Shown here: piece by piece, positions 17,139 to 25,646 of the stretch | Layout of the letters: each line of letters opens with the position of its first letter | How positions within the stretch are numbered: the first letter of the stretch is position 1 | From: Pseudomonas lini | GTDB lineage: Bacteria > Pseudomonadota > Gammaproteobacteria > Pseudomonadales > Pseudomonadaceae | Length of the DNA stretch: 64,000 bases | Direction: 5' to 3' | Assembly (NCBI RefSeq): GCF_001042905.1 | Contig: NZ_JYLB01000002.1 | Span: 620,001 to 684,000 of the forward strand | Made by a program: the position numbers and the translations under genes | Notes under the pieces: generated by a model | Told to the model about the DNA's origin: nothing | Databases searched by the model: none | The model's input: the letters and a program-made list of their open reading frames with translations, nothing else

Positions 17139-17990
17139 ATGGCTTTAACCGTAAACACCAACGTCACATCGTTGAGCGTTCAGAAGAACCTGAACCGCTC
17201 TTCCGACGCTCTGTCGACTTCGATGACCCGTCTGTCTTCCGGCCTGAAAATCAACAGCGCCAAAGACGACGCCGCCGGCCTGCAGATCACTACCCGTATG
17301 ACCTCGCAAATCCGCGGTCAGAACATGGCGATCAAAAACGCCAACGACGGTATCTCGATCGCTCAGACCGCTGAAGGCGCGATGCAGGAATCGACCAACA
17401 TTCTGCAACGTATGCGTGAATTGGCCGTACAAGCTCGAAACGACTCGAACGGTACTCAGGACCGTGTCGCTCTGAACAAAGAATTCGCGGCAATGTCGGA
17501 CGAGCTGACGCGTATCGCCAACTCGACCAACCTGAACGGCAAGAACCTGATGGACGGTACCGCTGGCACCATGACCTTCCAGGTCGGTTCCAACACCGGT
17601 TCGGCTAACCAGATCACTCTGACCCTGTCCAGCAGCTTCGGCGCTGCAACCCTGTCCGTTGACTCGGCTACCACGCAGATCACTGGTAACAACTCGGCTA
17701 CTGCTCAAGCTTCGTTCTCCGCTGCCCTGACCCGTATCGACGCTGCTCTGCAGACCATCAACACCGCCCGTGCTGACCTCGGTGCTGCACAAAACCGTCT
17801 GACCAGCACCATCTCCAACCTGCAGAACATCAACGAAAACGCTGAAGCTGCTCGTGGTCGCGTACAAGACACCGACTTCGCTGCTGAAACTGCCCAGCTG
17901 ACCAAGCAACAAACTCTGCAACAAGCTTCTACCGCAATTCTGGCTCAGGCCAACCAACTGCCATCCGCTGTACTGAAACTGCTTCAGTAA
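17139..17990 (+). CDS. fliC: Flagellin, major filament subunit
   Basis: A short flagellin of 283 residues, polymerising into the filament after export. The conserved D0/D1 N terminus (ALTVNTNVTSLSVQKNLNRS, LSSGLKINSAKDDAAGLQI, ILQRMRELAVQA) and C terminus (NINENAEAARGRVQDTDFAAE through SAVLKLLQ) are intact. The variable centre, about residues 125-215, is small and rich in Ser/Thr, offering glycosylation sites. The Toll-like-receptor-5 and flg22 type epitopes are present. The gene has a FliA promoter, a good ribosome site (ACGAGGAA) and an adjacent terminator. The upstream pse, maf and glycosyltransferase genes suggest the protein is glycosylated. Confidence 0.97.
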   Translation: MALTVNTNVTSLSVQKNLNRSSDALSTSMTRLSSGLKINSAKDDAAGLQITTRMTSQIRGQNMAIKNANDGISIAQTAEGAMQESTNILQRMRELAVQARNDSNGTQDRVALNKEFAAMSDELTRIANSTNLNGKNLMDGTAGTMTFQVGSNTGSANQITLTLSSSFGAATLSVDSATTQITGNNSATAQASFSAALTRIDAALQTINTARADLGAAQNRLTSTISNLQNINENAEAARGRVQDTDFAAETAQLTKQQTLQQASTAILAQANQLPSAVLKLLQ

Positions 17991-18007
17991 TAGCTGATTG
18001 AGTGTTG

Positions 18008-18045
18008 GCGAGGGGTGTGCGCTGGTCGCACCCTCTCGCTTTTTT
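18008..18045 (+). terminator. Intrinsic terminator after fliC
   Basis: A GC-rich stem (GCGAGGGGTGTGCG at 18008-18021 pairing imperfectly with TCGCACCCTCTCGC at 18026-18039) with a CTGG loop is followed by six T residues. It lies between fliC and flaG, so flaG is probably expressed only partly by read-through. Confidence 0.8.
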
Positions 18046-18064
18046 ACTTTTAGAGGTAATGGAC

Positions 18065-18430
18065 ATGGATATGAGCGTGAAGCTGAACTTGTCTTATCCG
18101 GCGGCCAGGCACGCGACTACGGTTGCCGACCAGCCTGCGGAAAAGCCTCGAGCGGAGCCCGCGCAAGTGGTCGACGTCAAGGAAGTGCGCAAGACCGAAC
18201 AATCTGAACAGGACAAGCTGAAAATGGCTGTCCAGGAAATTGAAAAGTTCGTTCAGTCGGTAAAGCGTAACCTGGAGTTCTCGATTGATGAGCCTTCAGG
18301 CAAGGTTGTTGTGAAAGTCATTGCCAGTGAGTCGGGTGAAGTGGTCCGCCAGATCCCCAACGAAGAAGTCCTGAAACTGGCTAATAGTTTGAATGATGCA
18401 AGCAGCTTGTTGTTCAGCGCTAAAGCCTGA
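18065..18430 (+). CDS. flaG: FlaG family flagellar protein
   Basis: A 121-residue protein with the FlaG domain in its C-terminal half (LKMAVQEIEKFVQSVKRNLE, FSIDEPSGKVVVKVIASESG, EVVRQIPNEEVLKLAN). FlaG proteins are linked to filament length and are encoded between flagellin and cap genes. Three ATG codons occur close together (18059, 18065, 18071); 18065 has the best distance to the ribosome site AGAGG. The N-terminal third is polar and unlike the rest. Confidence 0.9.
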   Translation: MDMSVKLNLSYPAARHATTVADQPAEKPRAEPAQVVDVKEVRKTEQSEQDKLKMAVQEIEKFVQSVKRNLEFSIDEPSGKVVVKVIASESGEVVRQIPNEEVLKLANSLNDASSLLFSAKA

Positions 18431-18433
18431 CGC

Positions 18434-18449
18434 TGGCACGAATTTTGTT
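18434..18449 (+). promoter_or_regulatory. Possible sigma-54 promoter of fliD, with a deviant -12 element
   Basis: TGGCACG-N4-TTGTT has a perfect -24 element and the right spacing, but the -12 reads GT where GC is nearly invariant. The fliD operon is a FleQ/RpoN target in P. aeruginosa, which supports it; the mismatch lowers confidence. Confidence 0.45.
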
Positions 18450-18511
18450 GCTATGTTCTTTTGGGCGTTGTAGTGGTCAAAAGGCCGGCGACACACTGAA
18501 GGGAGTTTCAC

Positions 18512-19918
18512 ATGGCAAGTCCAATTCTACCGGGCACGGGTTTAGGCTCCGGCCTTGATACCGGTGCTATCGTCAAAGCCTTGGTGAACGCTGACAAAGC
18601 AGCCAAGCAAGGCCAGATCGACCGTGGAACCACCACCAACAGGGCGAGCATTTCCGGGATTGGTACCTTGAAGTCGCTGTTGGCCACGTTCCAGAAAGCA
18701 CTCACCGATCTGGGCAGCACGACAACCCCACAGTTCACGGGTTTTTCTGCTACGTCCTCCGATGTAAAAATACTGACGGCTACCTCCAGCAACACGGCTG
18801 TGTCCGGAACCTATTCCGTCGACGTGACCAAGCTGGCCACCTCGTCGAAAGTGGCTTCCGAAGCGTTTGCCGGCGGTGTGACCAGTGCTATCCCTTCGGG
18901 CACGCTGACCATCACCCAGAACGGCACCAGCTACCCTGTCACTGTAGGTGCGGGCGCCACGTTGCAATCGGTACGTGACTCGATCAACACCCAATACCAG
19001 GCCAGTGGCCTGAGCGCCAACATCGTGACCGACAGTTTCGGTTCGCGTCTGGTGCTGGGCTCCACCACCACCGGTGCCGGCTCCGACATCTCCGCCAGTG
19101 GTATTGCCGGTCTGGTAATCGACGGGTCGACCCCGATGGCCGCCGTGCCGACCGCCACCTCTTCAGGTGCTATCGGTGGCCTGGCCCAGGATGCCGAGTT
19201 CACAGTCGATGGCCTGGCAATGACCAGCAAGTCAAATACCCTCGATCAAACGATCTCCGGGCTGACCTTGAAGCTGGTTGCCACCGGCAAGTCTACCGTC
19301 ACCGTAGCGTCCAACAACGATGGTTTGAAGGCATCGATCCAGAAGTTTGTCGACGCGTACAACGCCGTCGCCAACGCTGTGACTTCCTTGACCAAGCCGT
19401 CCCTGGACGACGATGGCAAGCCGACCGTCCCTGCTGCGCTGACCGGCGACCCGTTGCCACGTTCGCTTCTGGCTGCCATACGGGGTCCATTGTCCCAGAC
19501 CGGTGCTGGCGACAAGCTGACCGTGCTCTCGCAGTTGGGGATCACGACTGACCAGAAAACCGGTGCACTGAACTTTGACTCCACCAAGTTCACCGCGGCG
19601 ATGAACGACAAGAAGCTCGGCGGCGAGGTTCAGACCCTGTTTACCGGTACCAATGGTCTGATTGAGCGCATGAATAATGTGATCAAGCCATACACCGATA
19701 CGGGCGGTATTCTTGATACTCGCAACACCAACCTGAATACCACCAAGACCAGGCTGGCCGCCGATCAGGAAGCCCTGGATCGTCGGGTCGAGACCCTGAC
19801 CGCTGTACTGACCAAAAAGTACAACGACATGGATACACTCGTTGGTAAATTGAAAGCGACAGCCAGCAACATCACCTCGATGTTTGAGGCCATGGCTGCG
19901 CAGCAGAAGAACTCGTAA
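18512..19918 (+). CDS. fliD: Flagellar filament capping protein (HAP2)
   Basis: The cap protein sits at the filament tip and promotes flagellin polymerisation. At 468 residues it has normal length. FliD_N is visible at the start (LPGTGLGSGLDTGAIVKALVNADKAA), a flagellin-IN motif lies near the middle, and FliD_C ends in a coiled coil (NTTKTRLAADQEALDRRVETLTAVLTKKYNDMD). The middle is Ser/Thr-rich and variable, as in other pseudomonads. A GAAGGGAG ribosome site precedes ATG 18512. A strong terminator follows. Confidence 0.96.
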   Translation: MASPILPGTGLGSGLDTGAIVKALVNADKAAKQGQIDRGTTTNRASISGIGTLKSLLATFQKALTDLGSTTTPQFTGFSATSSDVKILTATSSNTAVSGTYSVDVTKLATSSKVASEAFAGGVTSAIPSGTLTITQNGTSYPVTVGAGATLQSVRDSINTQYQASGLSANIVTDSFGSRLVLGSTTTGAGSDISASGIAGLVIDGSTPMAAVPTATSSGAIGGLAQDAEFTVDGLAMTSKSNTLDQTISGLTLKLVATGKSTVTVASNNDGLKASIQKFVDAYNAVANAVTSLTKPSLDDDGKPTVPAALTGDPLPRSLLAAIRGPLSQTGAGDKLTVLSQLGITTDQKTGALNFDSTKFTAAMNDKKLGGEVQTLFTGTNGLIERMNNVIKPYTDTGGILDTRNTNLNTTKTRLAADQEALDRRVETLTAVLTKKYNDMDTLVGKLKATASNITSMFEAMAAQQKNS

Positions 19919-19931
19919 TACTCATAACGCC

Positions 19932-19970
19932 AAAAGCCCGGCAGCGTTTTCACGCTCCGGGCTTTTTGTT
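19932..19970 (+). terminator. Intrinsic terminator after fliD
   Basis: Ten-base arms AAAAGCCCGG (19932-19941) and CCGGGCTTTT (19957-19966), an inner AGCG/CGCT helix, then T-rich sequence to 19975. It separates fliD from fliS. Confidence 0.9.
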
Positions 19971-19979
19971 TTTTGAATC

Positions 19980-20006
19980 TAAAGTTTTTTGACGCGTCGT
20001 CGATAC
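19980..20006 (+). promoter_or_regulatory. Candidate sigma-28 promoter of fliS-fliT
   Basis: TAAA at 19980-19983, exactly 15 bases, then GTCGATAC at 19999-20006, matching six of eight bases of GCCGATAA. It lies immediately after the fliD terminator and about 40 bases before fliS, which argues for separate late expression of fliST. Confidence 0.65.
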
Positions 20007-20045
20007 ACTGGTTATACGAACCACAGATTTTTGATGAGGTACAAC

Positions 20046-20441
20046 ATGAATCCAATGTTAGCCCTTCGCCAATACCAGAAGATTGGCGCCCAGGCGCAAA
20101 CTTCCGAAGCCAGCCCGCATCGTCTGGTGCAGATGTTGATGGAAGGCTGCCTGGATCGTATCGCCCAGGCCAAAGGCGCAATGGAGCGTAAAGACATTCC
20201 GAACAAAGGTGTTCTGATCGGCAAGGCCATCGGCATCATTGGTGGTTTACGTGAAGGTCTGGACCTTGAGAACTCTGTCGAAACCGTCGGTGAGCTGGAC
20301 AGCCTGTACAGCTACATGATGAAGCGTTTGGCTGAGGCCAATATCAAGACCGATCCAGCCATTCTCGACGAAGTCTCTGATTTGCTCCGAACAGTCAAAG
20401 ACGGTTGGGATGCCATCGCCGCGCCAGGTCCGCAGTTTTAA
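20046..20441 (+). CDS. fliS: Flagellin export chaperone
   Basis: FliS binds the flagellin C terminus in the cytoplasm, prevents premature polymerisation and delivers it to FlhA. The 131-residue all-helical protein has the family start MLALRQYQKIGAQAQTSEAS, then HRLVQMLMEGCLDRI and LIGKAIGIIGGLREGLDLE, and YMMKRLAEANIKTD. ATG 20046 with GATGAGGT upstream is chosen over the longer frame from 19989, which would run into the promoter. fliT follows ten bases later. Confidence 0.95.
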   Translation: MNPMLALRQYQKIGAQAQTSEASPHRLVQMLMEGCLDRIAQAKGAMERKDIPNKGVLIGKAIGIIGGLREGLDLENSVETVGELDSLYSYMMKRLAEANIKTDPAILDEVSDLLRTVKDGWDAIAAPGPQF

Positions 20442-20451
20442 GGAGATCACC

Positions 20452-20748
20452 ATGAGTCTTGTATTGCAGCGAATCGAACAAACCCGTGAGGCTCTGGTCG
20501 ATGCATTGGCAGAGCGCAACTGGGAAGCCATCGGTGAATTGGACCTGGCTTGCCGTTCCTGCATGGAAGACGTCTTGAGTGAAGCTTCGGTGGACGAGGT
20601 CGCGTTGCGCGATAACCTTGAGGAGTTGCTGAGAGTCTATAAGCAGCTTCTGGAGGCGGCGACGGGGGAGAGGCAAGCGATAGTCGACGAGATGTCGCAG
20701 ATCCACCAAGCACAGAGCGCGGCAAAGGTTTACCATCTGTTTGGTTAG
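20452..20748 (+). CDS. fliT: Flagellar protein FliT (export chaperone family)
   Basis: A 98-residue helical protein with the FliT pattern (IEQTREALVDALAERNWEAIGELDLACRSCMEDVL followed by a C-terminal helix YKQLLEAATGERQAIVDEMSQ). FliT chaperones FliD and regulates flagellar gene expression in enterics. In P. aeruginosa this position holds the gene called fleP. An AAGGAG ribosome site precedes ATG 20452. Function here is inferred from position and size. Confidence 0.8.
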   Translation: MSLVLQRIEQTREALVDALAERNWEAIGELDLACRSCMEDVLSEASVDEVALRDNLEELLRVYKQLLEAATGERQAIVDEMSQIHQAQSAAKVYHLFG

Positions 20749-20787
20749 TTAACCCCTCAGTTAATCCAAACATAGTGCGCCATAAAT

Positions 20788-20816
20788 TTGACTGTGCACG
20801 GTTTTTTGACTTAACT
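20788..20816 (+). promoter_or_regulatory. Possible sigma-70 promoter of fleQ
   Basis: TTGACT (20788-20793), a 17-base spacer and TTAACT (20811-20816). The -35 is good and the -10 weak. fleQ is sigma-70 dependent in P. aeruginosa, so a housekeeping promoter is expected in this 173-base gap, but the exact hexamers are uncertain. Confidence 0.3.
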
Positions 20817-20921
20817 AGTGGCTGGTTCCAGATTTCAGGCGTCTACAGGCATAACGTGTCTGCAAGCGTCTAGCTTGCCCCTCATTTTGGGCATTGAGTT
20901 GACTAGGGAAGTTGCTATTGC

Positions 20922-22397
20922 ATGTGGCGTGAAACCAAAATTCTGCTGATTGATGACGATAGCGTCCGTCGCCGCGATTTGGCGGTGATTTTAAATTTTC
21001 TCGGCGAAGAAAATTTACCCTGTGGCAGCCATGACTGGCAGCAGGCGGTCGGCTCTCTGTCATCAAGTCGTGAAGTAATCTGTGTCCTCATCGGGACGGT
21101 AAATGCTCCTGGTGCACTTTTGGGCTTGTTAAAGACACTCTCAACCTGGGATGAGTTCCTTCCGGTTTTGTTAATGGGCGATAATTCTTCCATTGACTTG
21201 CCGGACGACCAGCGTCGTCGAGTGCTTTCGACCCTCGAAATGCCACCCAGCTACAGCAAATTGCTCGATTCGCTGCACCGTGCCCAGGTCTATCGCGAGA
21301 TGTATGACCAGGCCCGTGAGCGCGGTCGTCACCGTGAACCCAATCTTTTCCGCAGCCTCGTCGGCACCAGTCGGGCGATTCAGCACGTCCGTCAGATGAT
21401 GCAGCAAGTCGCCGACACCGACGCCAGCGTGCTGATCCTCGGCGAATCCGGGACCGGCAAGGAAGTGGTCGCGCGTAATCTGCACTACCATTCCAAGCGT
21501 CGTGACGCGCCGTTCGTTCCGGTCAATTGCGGGGCGATCCCGGCCGAGTTGCTGGAAAGCGAATTGTTCGGCCACGAGAAGGGCGCCTTCACCGGGGCGA
21601 TCACCAGTCGTGCCGGGCGTTTCGAGCTGGCCAATGGCGGTACCTTGTTCCTCGACGAAATCGGCGACATGCCGCTGCCGATGCAGGTCAAGCTGCTGCG
21701 CGTCTTGCAGGAGCGCACGTTCGAGCGCGTGGGTAGCAACAAGACCCAAAGCGTCGATGTGCGGATCATTGCGGCGACCCACAAGAATCTCGAAAGCATG
21801 ATCGAGATCGGCACTTTCCGCGAAGACCTCTACTATCGCTTGAACGTGTTCCCGATCGAGATGGCGCCATTGCGCGAACGCGTCGAAGACATCCCGCTGC
21901 TGATGAACGAGTTGATCTCGCGCATGGAGCACGAGAAGCGCGGTTCGATCCGTTTCAATTCGGCGGCGATCATGTCGCTGTGCCGTCACGGCTGGCCGGG
22001 CAACGTTCGCGAGCTTGCCAACCTGGTGGAGCGCATGGCGATCATGCATCCGTACGGCGTGATCGGCGTGGTCGAGTTGCCGAAGAAATTCCGCTACGTC
22101 GATGACGAAGACGAGCAATTGGTCGACAGCCTGCGCAGCGATCTTGAAGAGCGAGTGGCCATCAATGGTCATACCCCGGACTTCACCGCCAATGCCCTGC
22201 TGCCTCCGGAAGGCCTGGATCTGAAGGACTACCTTGGCGGTCTGGAACAAGGGCTGATTCAGCAGGCGCTGGATGATGCCAATGGCATCGTGGCGCGCGC
22301 GGCAGAACGGCTGCGGATTCGTCGGACCACGCTGGTGGAGAAGATGCGCAAGTACGGCATGAGCCGTCGTGACGGTGATGAACAGGCGGATGATTGA
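20922..22397 (+). CDS. fleQ: Master flagellar regulator, sigma-54 activator and c-di-GMP sensor
   Basis: FleQ activates RpoN-dependent flagellar genes and regulates exopolysaccharide genes in response to c-di-GMP and FleN. The 491-residue protein has a degenerate receiver domain (residues about 1-130), an AAA+ domain with Walker A GESGTGKE near 174-181, GAFTGA at 221-226 for sigma-54 contact, and a C-terminal helix-turn-helix ([25 protein letters not shown]). The c-di-GMP-linked LFRS motif is at residues 142-145. It is nearly identical to P. aeruginosa FleQ through the AAA+ core. The receiver domain differs more. Confidence 0.98.
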   Translation: MWRETKILLIDDDSVRRRDLAVILNFLGEENLPCGSHDWQQAVGSLSSSREVICVLIGTVNAPGALLGLLKTLSTWDEFLPVLLMGDNSSIDLPDDQRRRVLSTLEMPPSYSKLLDSLHRAQVYREMYDQARERGRHREPNLFRSLVGTSRAIQHVRQMMQQVADTDASVLILGESGTGKEVVARNLHYHSKRRDAPFVPVNCGAIPAELLESELFGHEKGAFTGAITSRAGRFELANGGTLFLDEIGDMPLPMQVKLLRVLQERTFERVGSNKTQSVDVRIIAATHKNLESMIEIGTFREDLYYRLNVFPIEMAPLRERVEDIPLLMNELISRMEHEKRGSIRFNSAAIMSLCRHGWPGNVRELANLVERMAIMHPYGVIGVVELPKKFRYVDDEDEQLVDSLRSDLEERVAINGHTPDFTANALLPPEGLDLKDYLGGLEQGLIQQALDDANGIVARAAERLRIRRTTLVEKMRKYGMSRRDGDEQADD

Positions 22398-22438
22398 CGC
22401 CTGTTTTTCAACTCCTTCATTTATAGGCGGTTTTTTTT

Positions 22439-22454
22439 AGGCACGGGTATTGCT
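22439..22454 (+). promoter_or_regulatory. Sigma-54 promoter of fleSR
   Basis: AGGCACG-N4-TTGCT with GG and GC ten bases apart; only the first base differs from TGGCACG-N4-TTGCW. fleSR is FleQ/RpoN dependent in P. aeruginosa, in agreement. Confidence 0.8.
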
Positions 22455-22507
22455 ACATCCCTCGCAACGTTCCGTTTAACTGACGGTCAACCACGCGAGA
22501 GAGCACG

Positions 22508-23731
22508 ATGCCCCCAGCCGCCCAGATGTCTCCTGTCCCAGATGCTTCGGGGCAACCGTCGTCCGTAGAGCAGGCAAGCCGGCTTGGCCTTGAGCAGGCG
22601 TTTGCGCTGTTCAACCAGATGTCGAGCCAATTGACCGATTCCTACAGCATGCTCGAAGCCCGGGTCACCGAGCTCAAGGGCGAGCTGGCGGTGGTCAGTG
22701 CTCAGCGCATGCAGGAGCTGGCAGAAAAAGAACGCCTGGCCAACCGTCTGCAAAACCTCCTCGATCTGTTGCCCGGCGGCGTCATCGTCATCGACGCCCA
22801 AGGCATCGTGCGCGAAGCTAATCCCGCCGCGACTGAACTGCTCGGTCTGCCTCTCGAAGGCGAGCTGTGGCGTCATGTGATTGCTCGATGCTTTGCACCG
22901 CGCGAGGATGACGGTCACGAAATCTCTCTCAAGGACGGTCGGCGTCTGTCGATCGCCACGCGCTCGCTGGATGCCGAACCCGGTCAGTTGGTGCTGCTCA
23001 ACGACCTGACTGAAACCCGTCATCTGCAAGATCAACTGGCTCGTCATGAGCGCCTGTCGTCTCTCGGTCGCATGGTTGCGTCGTTGGCTCATCAGATCCG
23101 CACGCCGTTGTCCGCTGCGCTGCTCTATGCCAGTCATTTGGCTGAACAGGAGTTGCCAGTCGCCACGCAACAGCGTTTTGCCGGTCGCCTGAAAGAGCGT
23201 TTGCATGAACTGGAACACCAGGTGCGCGACATGCTGGTGTTCGCTCGCGGCGAACTGCCGCTGACTAACCGCGTCACCCCCAAGATGCTGATGCAGTCGC
23301 TGCAAGCGGCAGCGCTGACCCACGTTCAGGACCTGCCGATTCGCTGGCAGTGCGACAGTCATGCCGGTGAGTTGTTGTGCAATCGCGACACCCTGGTCGG
23401 GGCGATCCTCAATCTGATCGAGAACGCCATTCAGGCGAGTGCCGGCGATGTCCGTTTGAAGGTTCACCTGTATACCCGCGGCAACAACCTGCGCTTGTGT
23501 GTCAGCGACAGCGGCAGTGGCATCGACACGAAGGTGCTGGCGCGTTTGGGTGAGCCGTTTTTCACCACTAAAACCACCGGCACCGGCCTGGGCCTGACCG
23601 TGGTCAAGGCCGTCGCCCGTGCCCATCAGGGAGAATTGCAGTTGCGTTCGCGGCCGGGTCGCGGCACTTGTGCGCAGGTGATCTTGCCGCTTTTTTCTGG
23701 TGAGCAACCCAGCGCTCAGGGAGCGAAGTGA
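22508..23731 (+). CDS. fleS: Flagellar sensor histidine kinase FleS
   Basis: Cytoplasmic kinase that phosphorylates FleR to switch on hook and rod genes. The 407-residue protein has an N-terminal coiled-coil part, a PAS domain (about 75-165; LLDLLPGGVIVIDAQGIVREANPAA), the H-box LGRMVASLAHQIRTPLSA with H195, and the ATPase domain (NLIENAIQASAG; GSGIDTKVLARLGEPFFTTK; GTGLGLTVVKAVARAH). There is no transmembrane segment, as in other FleS. The stop overlaps the start region of fleR. Confidence 0.96.
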   Translation: MPPAAQMSPVPDASGQPSSVEQASRLGLEQAFALFNQMSSQLTDSYSMLEARVTELKGELAVVSAQRMQELAEKERLANRLQNLLDLLPGGVIVIDAQGIVREANPAATELLGLPLEGELWRHVIARCFAPREDDGHEISLKDGRRLSIATRSLDAEPGQLVLLNDLTETRHLQDQLARHERLSSLGRMVASLAHQIRTPLSAALLYASHLAEQELPVATQQRFAGRLKERLHELEHQVRDMLVFARGELPLTNRVTPKMLMQSLQAAALTHVQDLPIRWQCDSHAGELLCNRDTLVGAILNLIENAIQASAGDVRLKVHLYTRGNNLRLCVSDSGSGIDTKVLARLGEPFFTTKTTGTGLGLTVVKAVARAHQGELQLRSRPGRGTCAQVILPLFSGEQPSAQGAK

Positions 23732-23736
23732 AGGAC

Positions 23737-25122
23737 ATGGCCATCAAGGTTTTACTGGTCGAGGATGACCGCGCGCTTCGGGAGGCGTTGACCGATACGT
23801 TGCTGCTTGCCGGGCACGATTACACGGCGGTCGGTTCGGCGGAAGAGGCGTTGGAGGCTGTCGGTGCCGAGGCGTTTAACCTGGTGCTCAGTGACGTCAA
23901 CATGCCGGGCATGGATGGTCATCAGCTGCTGGGATTGCTGCGGGCTCGTCAGCCCCAGCTGCCGGTGCTGCTGATGACCGCTCACGGTGCTGTCGAGCGA
24001 GCGGTCGACGCGATGCGTCAGGGCGCAGCCGATTATCTGGTCAAGCCGTTCGAGCCCAAAGCCTTGCTCGATCTGGTGGCGCGTCACGCACTGGGCAATC
24101 TCGGTGCGACCGAGAGCGAGGGGCCTGTGGCGTTCGAGCCGGCCAGTGCGCAATTGCTGGAATTGGCCGCACGGGTGGCGCGTAGTGACTCCACGGTGTT
24201 GATCTCCGGTGAGTCCGGGACCGGCAAGGAAGTGCTGGCGCGTTACATCCATCAACACTCTCGCCGCGCCAGTCAGCCGTTCATTGCGATCAACTGTGCA
24301 GCGATCCCGGACAACATGCTCGAAGCCACCTTGTTCGGTCACGAAAAGGGCTCGTTCACCGGTGCCATCGCGGCGCAGGCCGGCAAGTTCGAGCAGGCCG
24401 ATGGCGGGACGATTCTGCTCGATGAAATCTCCGAAATGCCCCTCGGCCTTCAAGCCAAATTACTGCGGGTATTGCAGGAGCGTGAAGTCGAACGAGTCGG
24501 CGCACGCAAGCCGATCACGCTGGACATCCGAGTGGTCGCCACCACCAACCGTGACCTCGCCGCTGAAGTGGCGGCGGGGCGTTTTCGTGAAGACCTTTAC
24601 TATCGCCTGTCGGTGTTCCCGCTGGCTTGGCGTCCGCTGCGCGAGCGCACCGCCGACATACTGCCGCTGGCCGAGCGTCTGCTGACCAAACACGTCAATA
24701 AAATGAAGCATGCCGCGGCGAAGCTCTCGCCCGAAGCACAGGCGTGCCTGATCGGTTATCCATGGCCGGGCAACGTGCGAGAACTGGATAACGCGATCCA
24801 GCGTGCCTTGATTCTGCAGCAGGGCGGTTTGATCCAGCCGCAGGATTTCTGCCTGGCCGGGCCTGTGGCGTGTGCGCCGTTGCCGACATTGACGCCGACG
24901 TCCGTGCGCGCAGTAGAAGTCGAAGCTGAATCGGCGGGCGCCCTCGGCGATGACCTGCGGCGCCGTGAATTCCAGATGATCATCGATACCTTGCGCTCTG
25001 AGCGCGGCCGTCGCAAAGAAGCCGCCGAGCGACTGGGCATCAGCCCGCGCACCTTGCGCTACAAGCTGGCGCAGATGCGCGACGCTGGCATGGATGTGGA
25101 AGCGTACTTGTTCGCCACCTGA
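23737..25122 (+). CDS. fleR: Flagellar response regulator FleR (sigma-54 activator)
   Basis: Phosphorylated by FleS, FleR activates class III sigma-54 promoters for hook, rod and related genes. The protein has a receiver domain with phosphoacceptor D53 (LVLSDVNMPGMDG), an AAA+ domain with Walker A GESGTGKE and the sigma-54 loop GSFTGA (Ser in place of Ala, as known for FleR), and a C-terminal HTH (KEAAERLGISPRTLRYKLAQM). I start at ATG 23737, which gives the conserved MAIKVLLVEDD; GTG 23728 overlaps the fleS stop and is a possible alternative. Confidence 0.96.
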   Translation: MAIKVLLVEDDRALREALTDTLLLAGHDYTAVGSAEEALEAVGAEAFNLVLSDVNMPGMDGHQLLGLLRARQPQLPVLLMTAHGAVERAVDAMRQGAADYLVKPFEPKALLDLVARHALGNLGATESEGPVAFEPASAQLLELAARVARSDSTVLISGESGTGKEVLARYIHQHSRRASQPFIAINCAAIPDNMLEATLFGHEKGSFTGAIAAQAGKFEQADGGTILLDEISEMPLGLQAKLLRVLQEREVERVGARKPITLDIRVVATTNRDLAAEVAAGRFREDLYYRLSVFPLAWRPLRERTADILPLAERLLTKHVNKMKHAAAKLSPEAQACLIGYPWPGNVRELDNAIQRALILQQGGLIQPQDFCLAGPVACAPLPTLTPTSVRAVEVEAESAGALGDDLRRREFQMIIDTLRSERGRRKEAAERLGISPRTLRYKLAQMRDAGMDVEAYLFAT

Positions 25123-25208
25123 AAGTTGACGCAAGCAACACCGATCCAAATGTGGTTCACGGTTGAGCAAGGCCCGGAATTGGCTTTTGTTCAGATCGGC
25201 CACGGAGC

Positions 25209-25224
25209 TGGCACCCTTGTTGCT
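25209..25224 (+). promoter_or_regulatory. Sigma-54 promoter of the fliE operon
   Basis: TGGCACC-N4-TTGCT, essentially consensus, 78 bases before fliE. It should drive fliEFGHIJ under FleQ or FleR control. Confidence 0.9.
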
Positions 25225-25301
25225 AACACCTCACTACCCGCCGAGTGAGTGTCAAAAAATTGCGGGTAGCCAAAGACGTAGCTTCGTCAAAGAGAGAAAC
25301 C

Positions 25302-25631
25302 ATGAGCCAAGGTATTGAATTCAATCGGTTGATGCTGGACATGCGCTCCATGCAAATGGATGCGATGTCTGCGCCGAAATCGACTGCCGCAGTTCCTGAA
25401 TTGGGTGGCAGCAGCTTTTCCGACATGCTCGGTCAGGCCGTCAATAAAGTGAACGACACCCAGCAGGCGTCCAGTCAGTTGGCCAGTGCATTCGAGATCG
25501 GTAAAAGCGGCGTCGACCTGACGGACGTGATGATTTCCTCACAGAAGGCCAGCGTGTCTTTTCAGGCACTGACCCAAGTGCGTAACAAGCTGGTTCAGGC
25601 TTACCAAGACATCATGCAGATGCCGGTTTAA
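25302..25631 (+). CDS. fliE: Flagellar hook-basal body complex protein FliE
   Basis: FliE joins the MS ring to the rod and is an early export substrate. The 109-residue protein has the typical C-terminal pattern [41 protein letters not shown] and [21 protein letters not shown] 25302 follows AGAGAGAAACC; the longer frame from 25245 adds residues not expected in the family. It is the first gene of the basal body operon. Confidence 0.95.
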   Translation: MSQGIEFNRLMLDMRSMQMDAMSAPKSTAAVPELGGSSFSDMLGQAVNKVNDTQQASSQLASAFEIGKSGVDLTDVMISSQKASVSFQALTQVRNKLVQAYQDIMQMPV

Positions 25632-25646
25632 GGACGAGATTGAGTC

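Noticed and set aside
22398..22436. Intrinsic terminator after fleQ (CGCCT ... AGGCG followed by T-run)
   Set aside because: The stem is only five bases with a loop of about 22 bases; the T-run is suggestive but the hairpin is too weak to claim.
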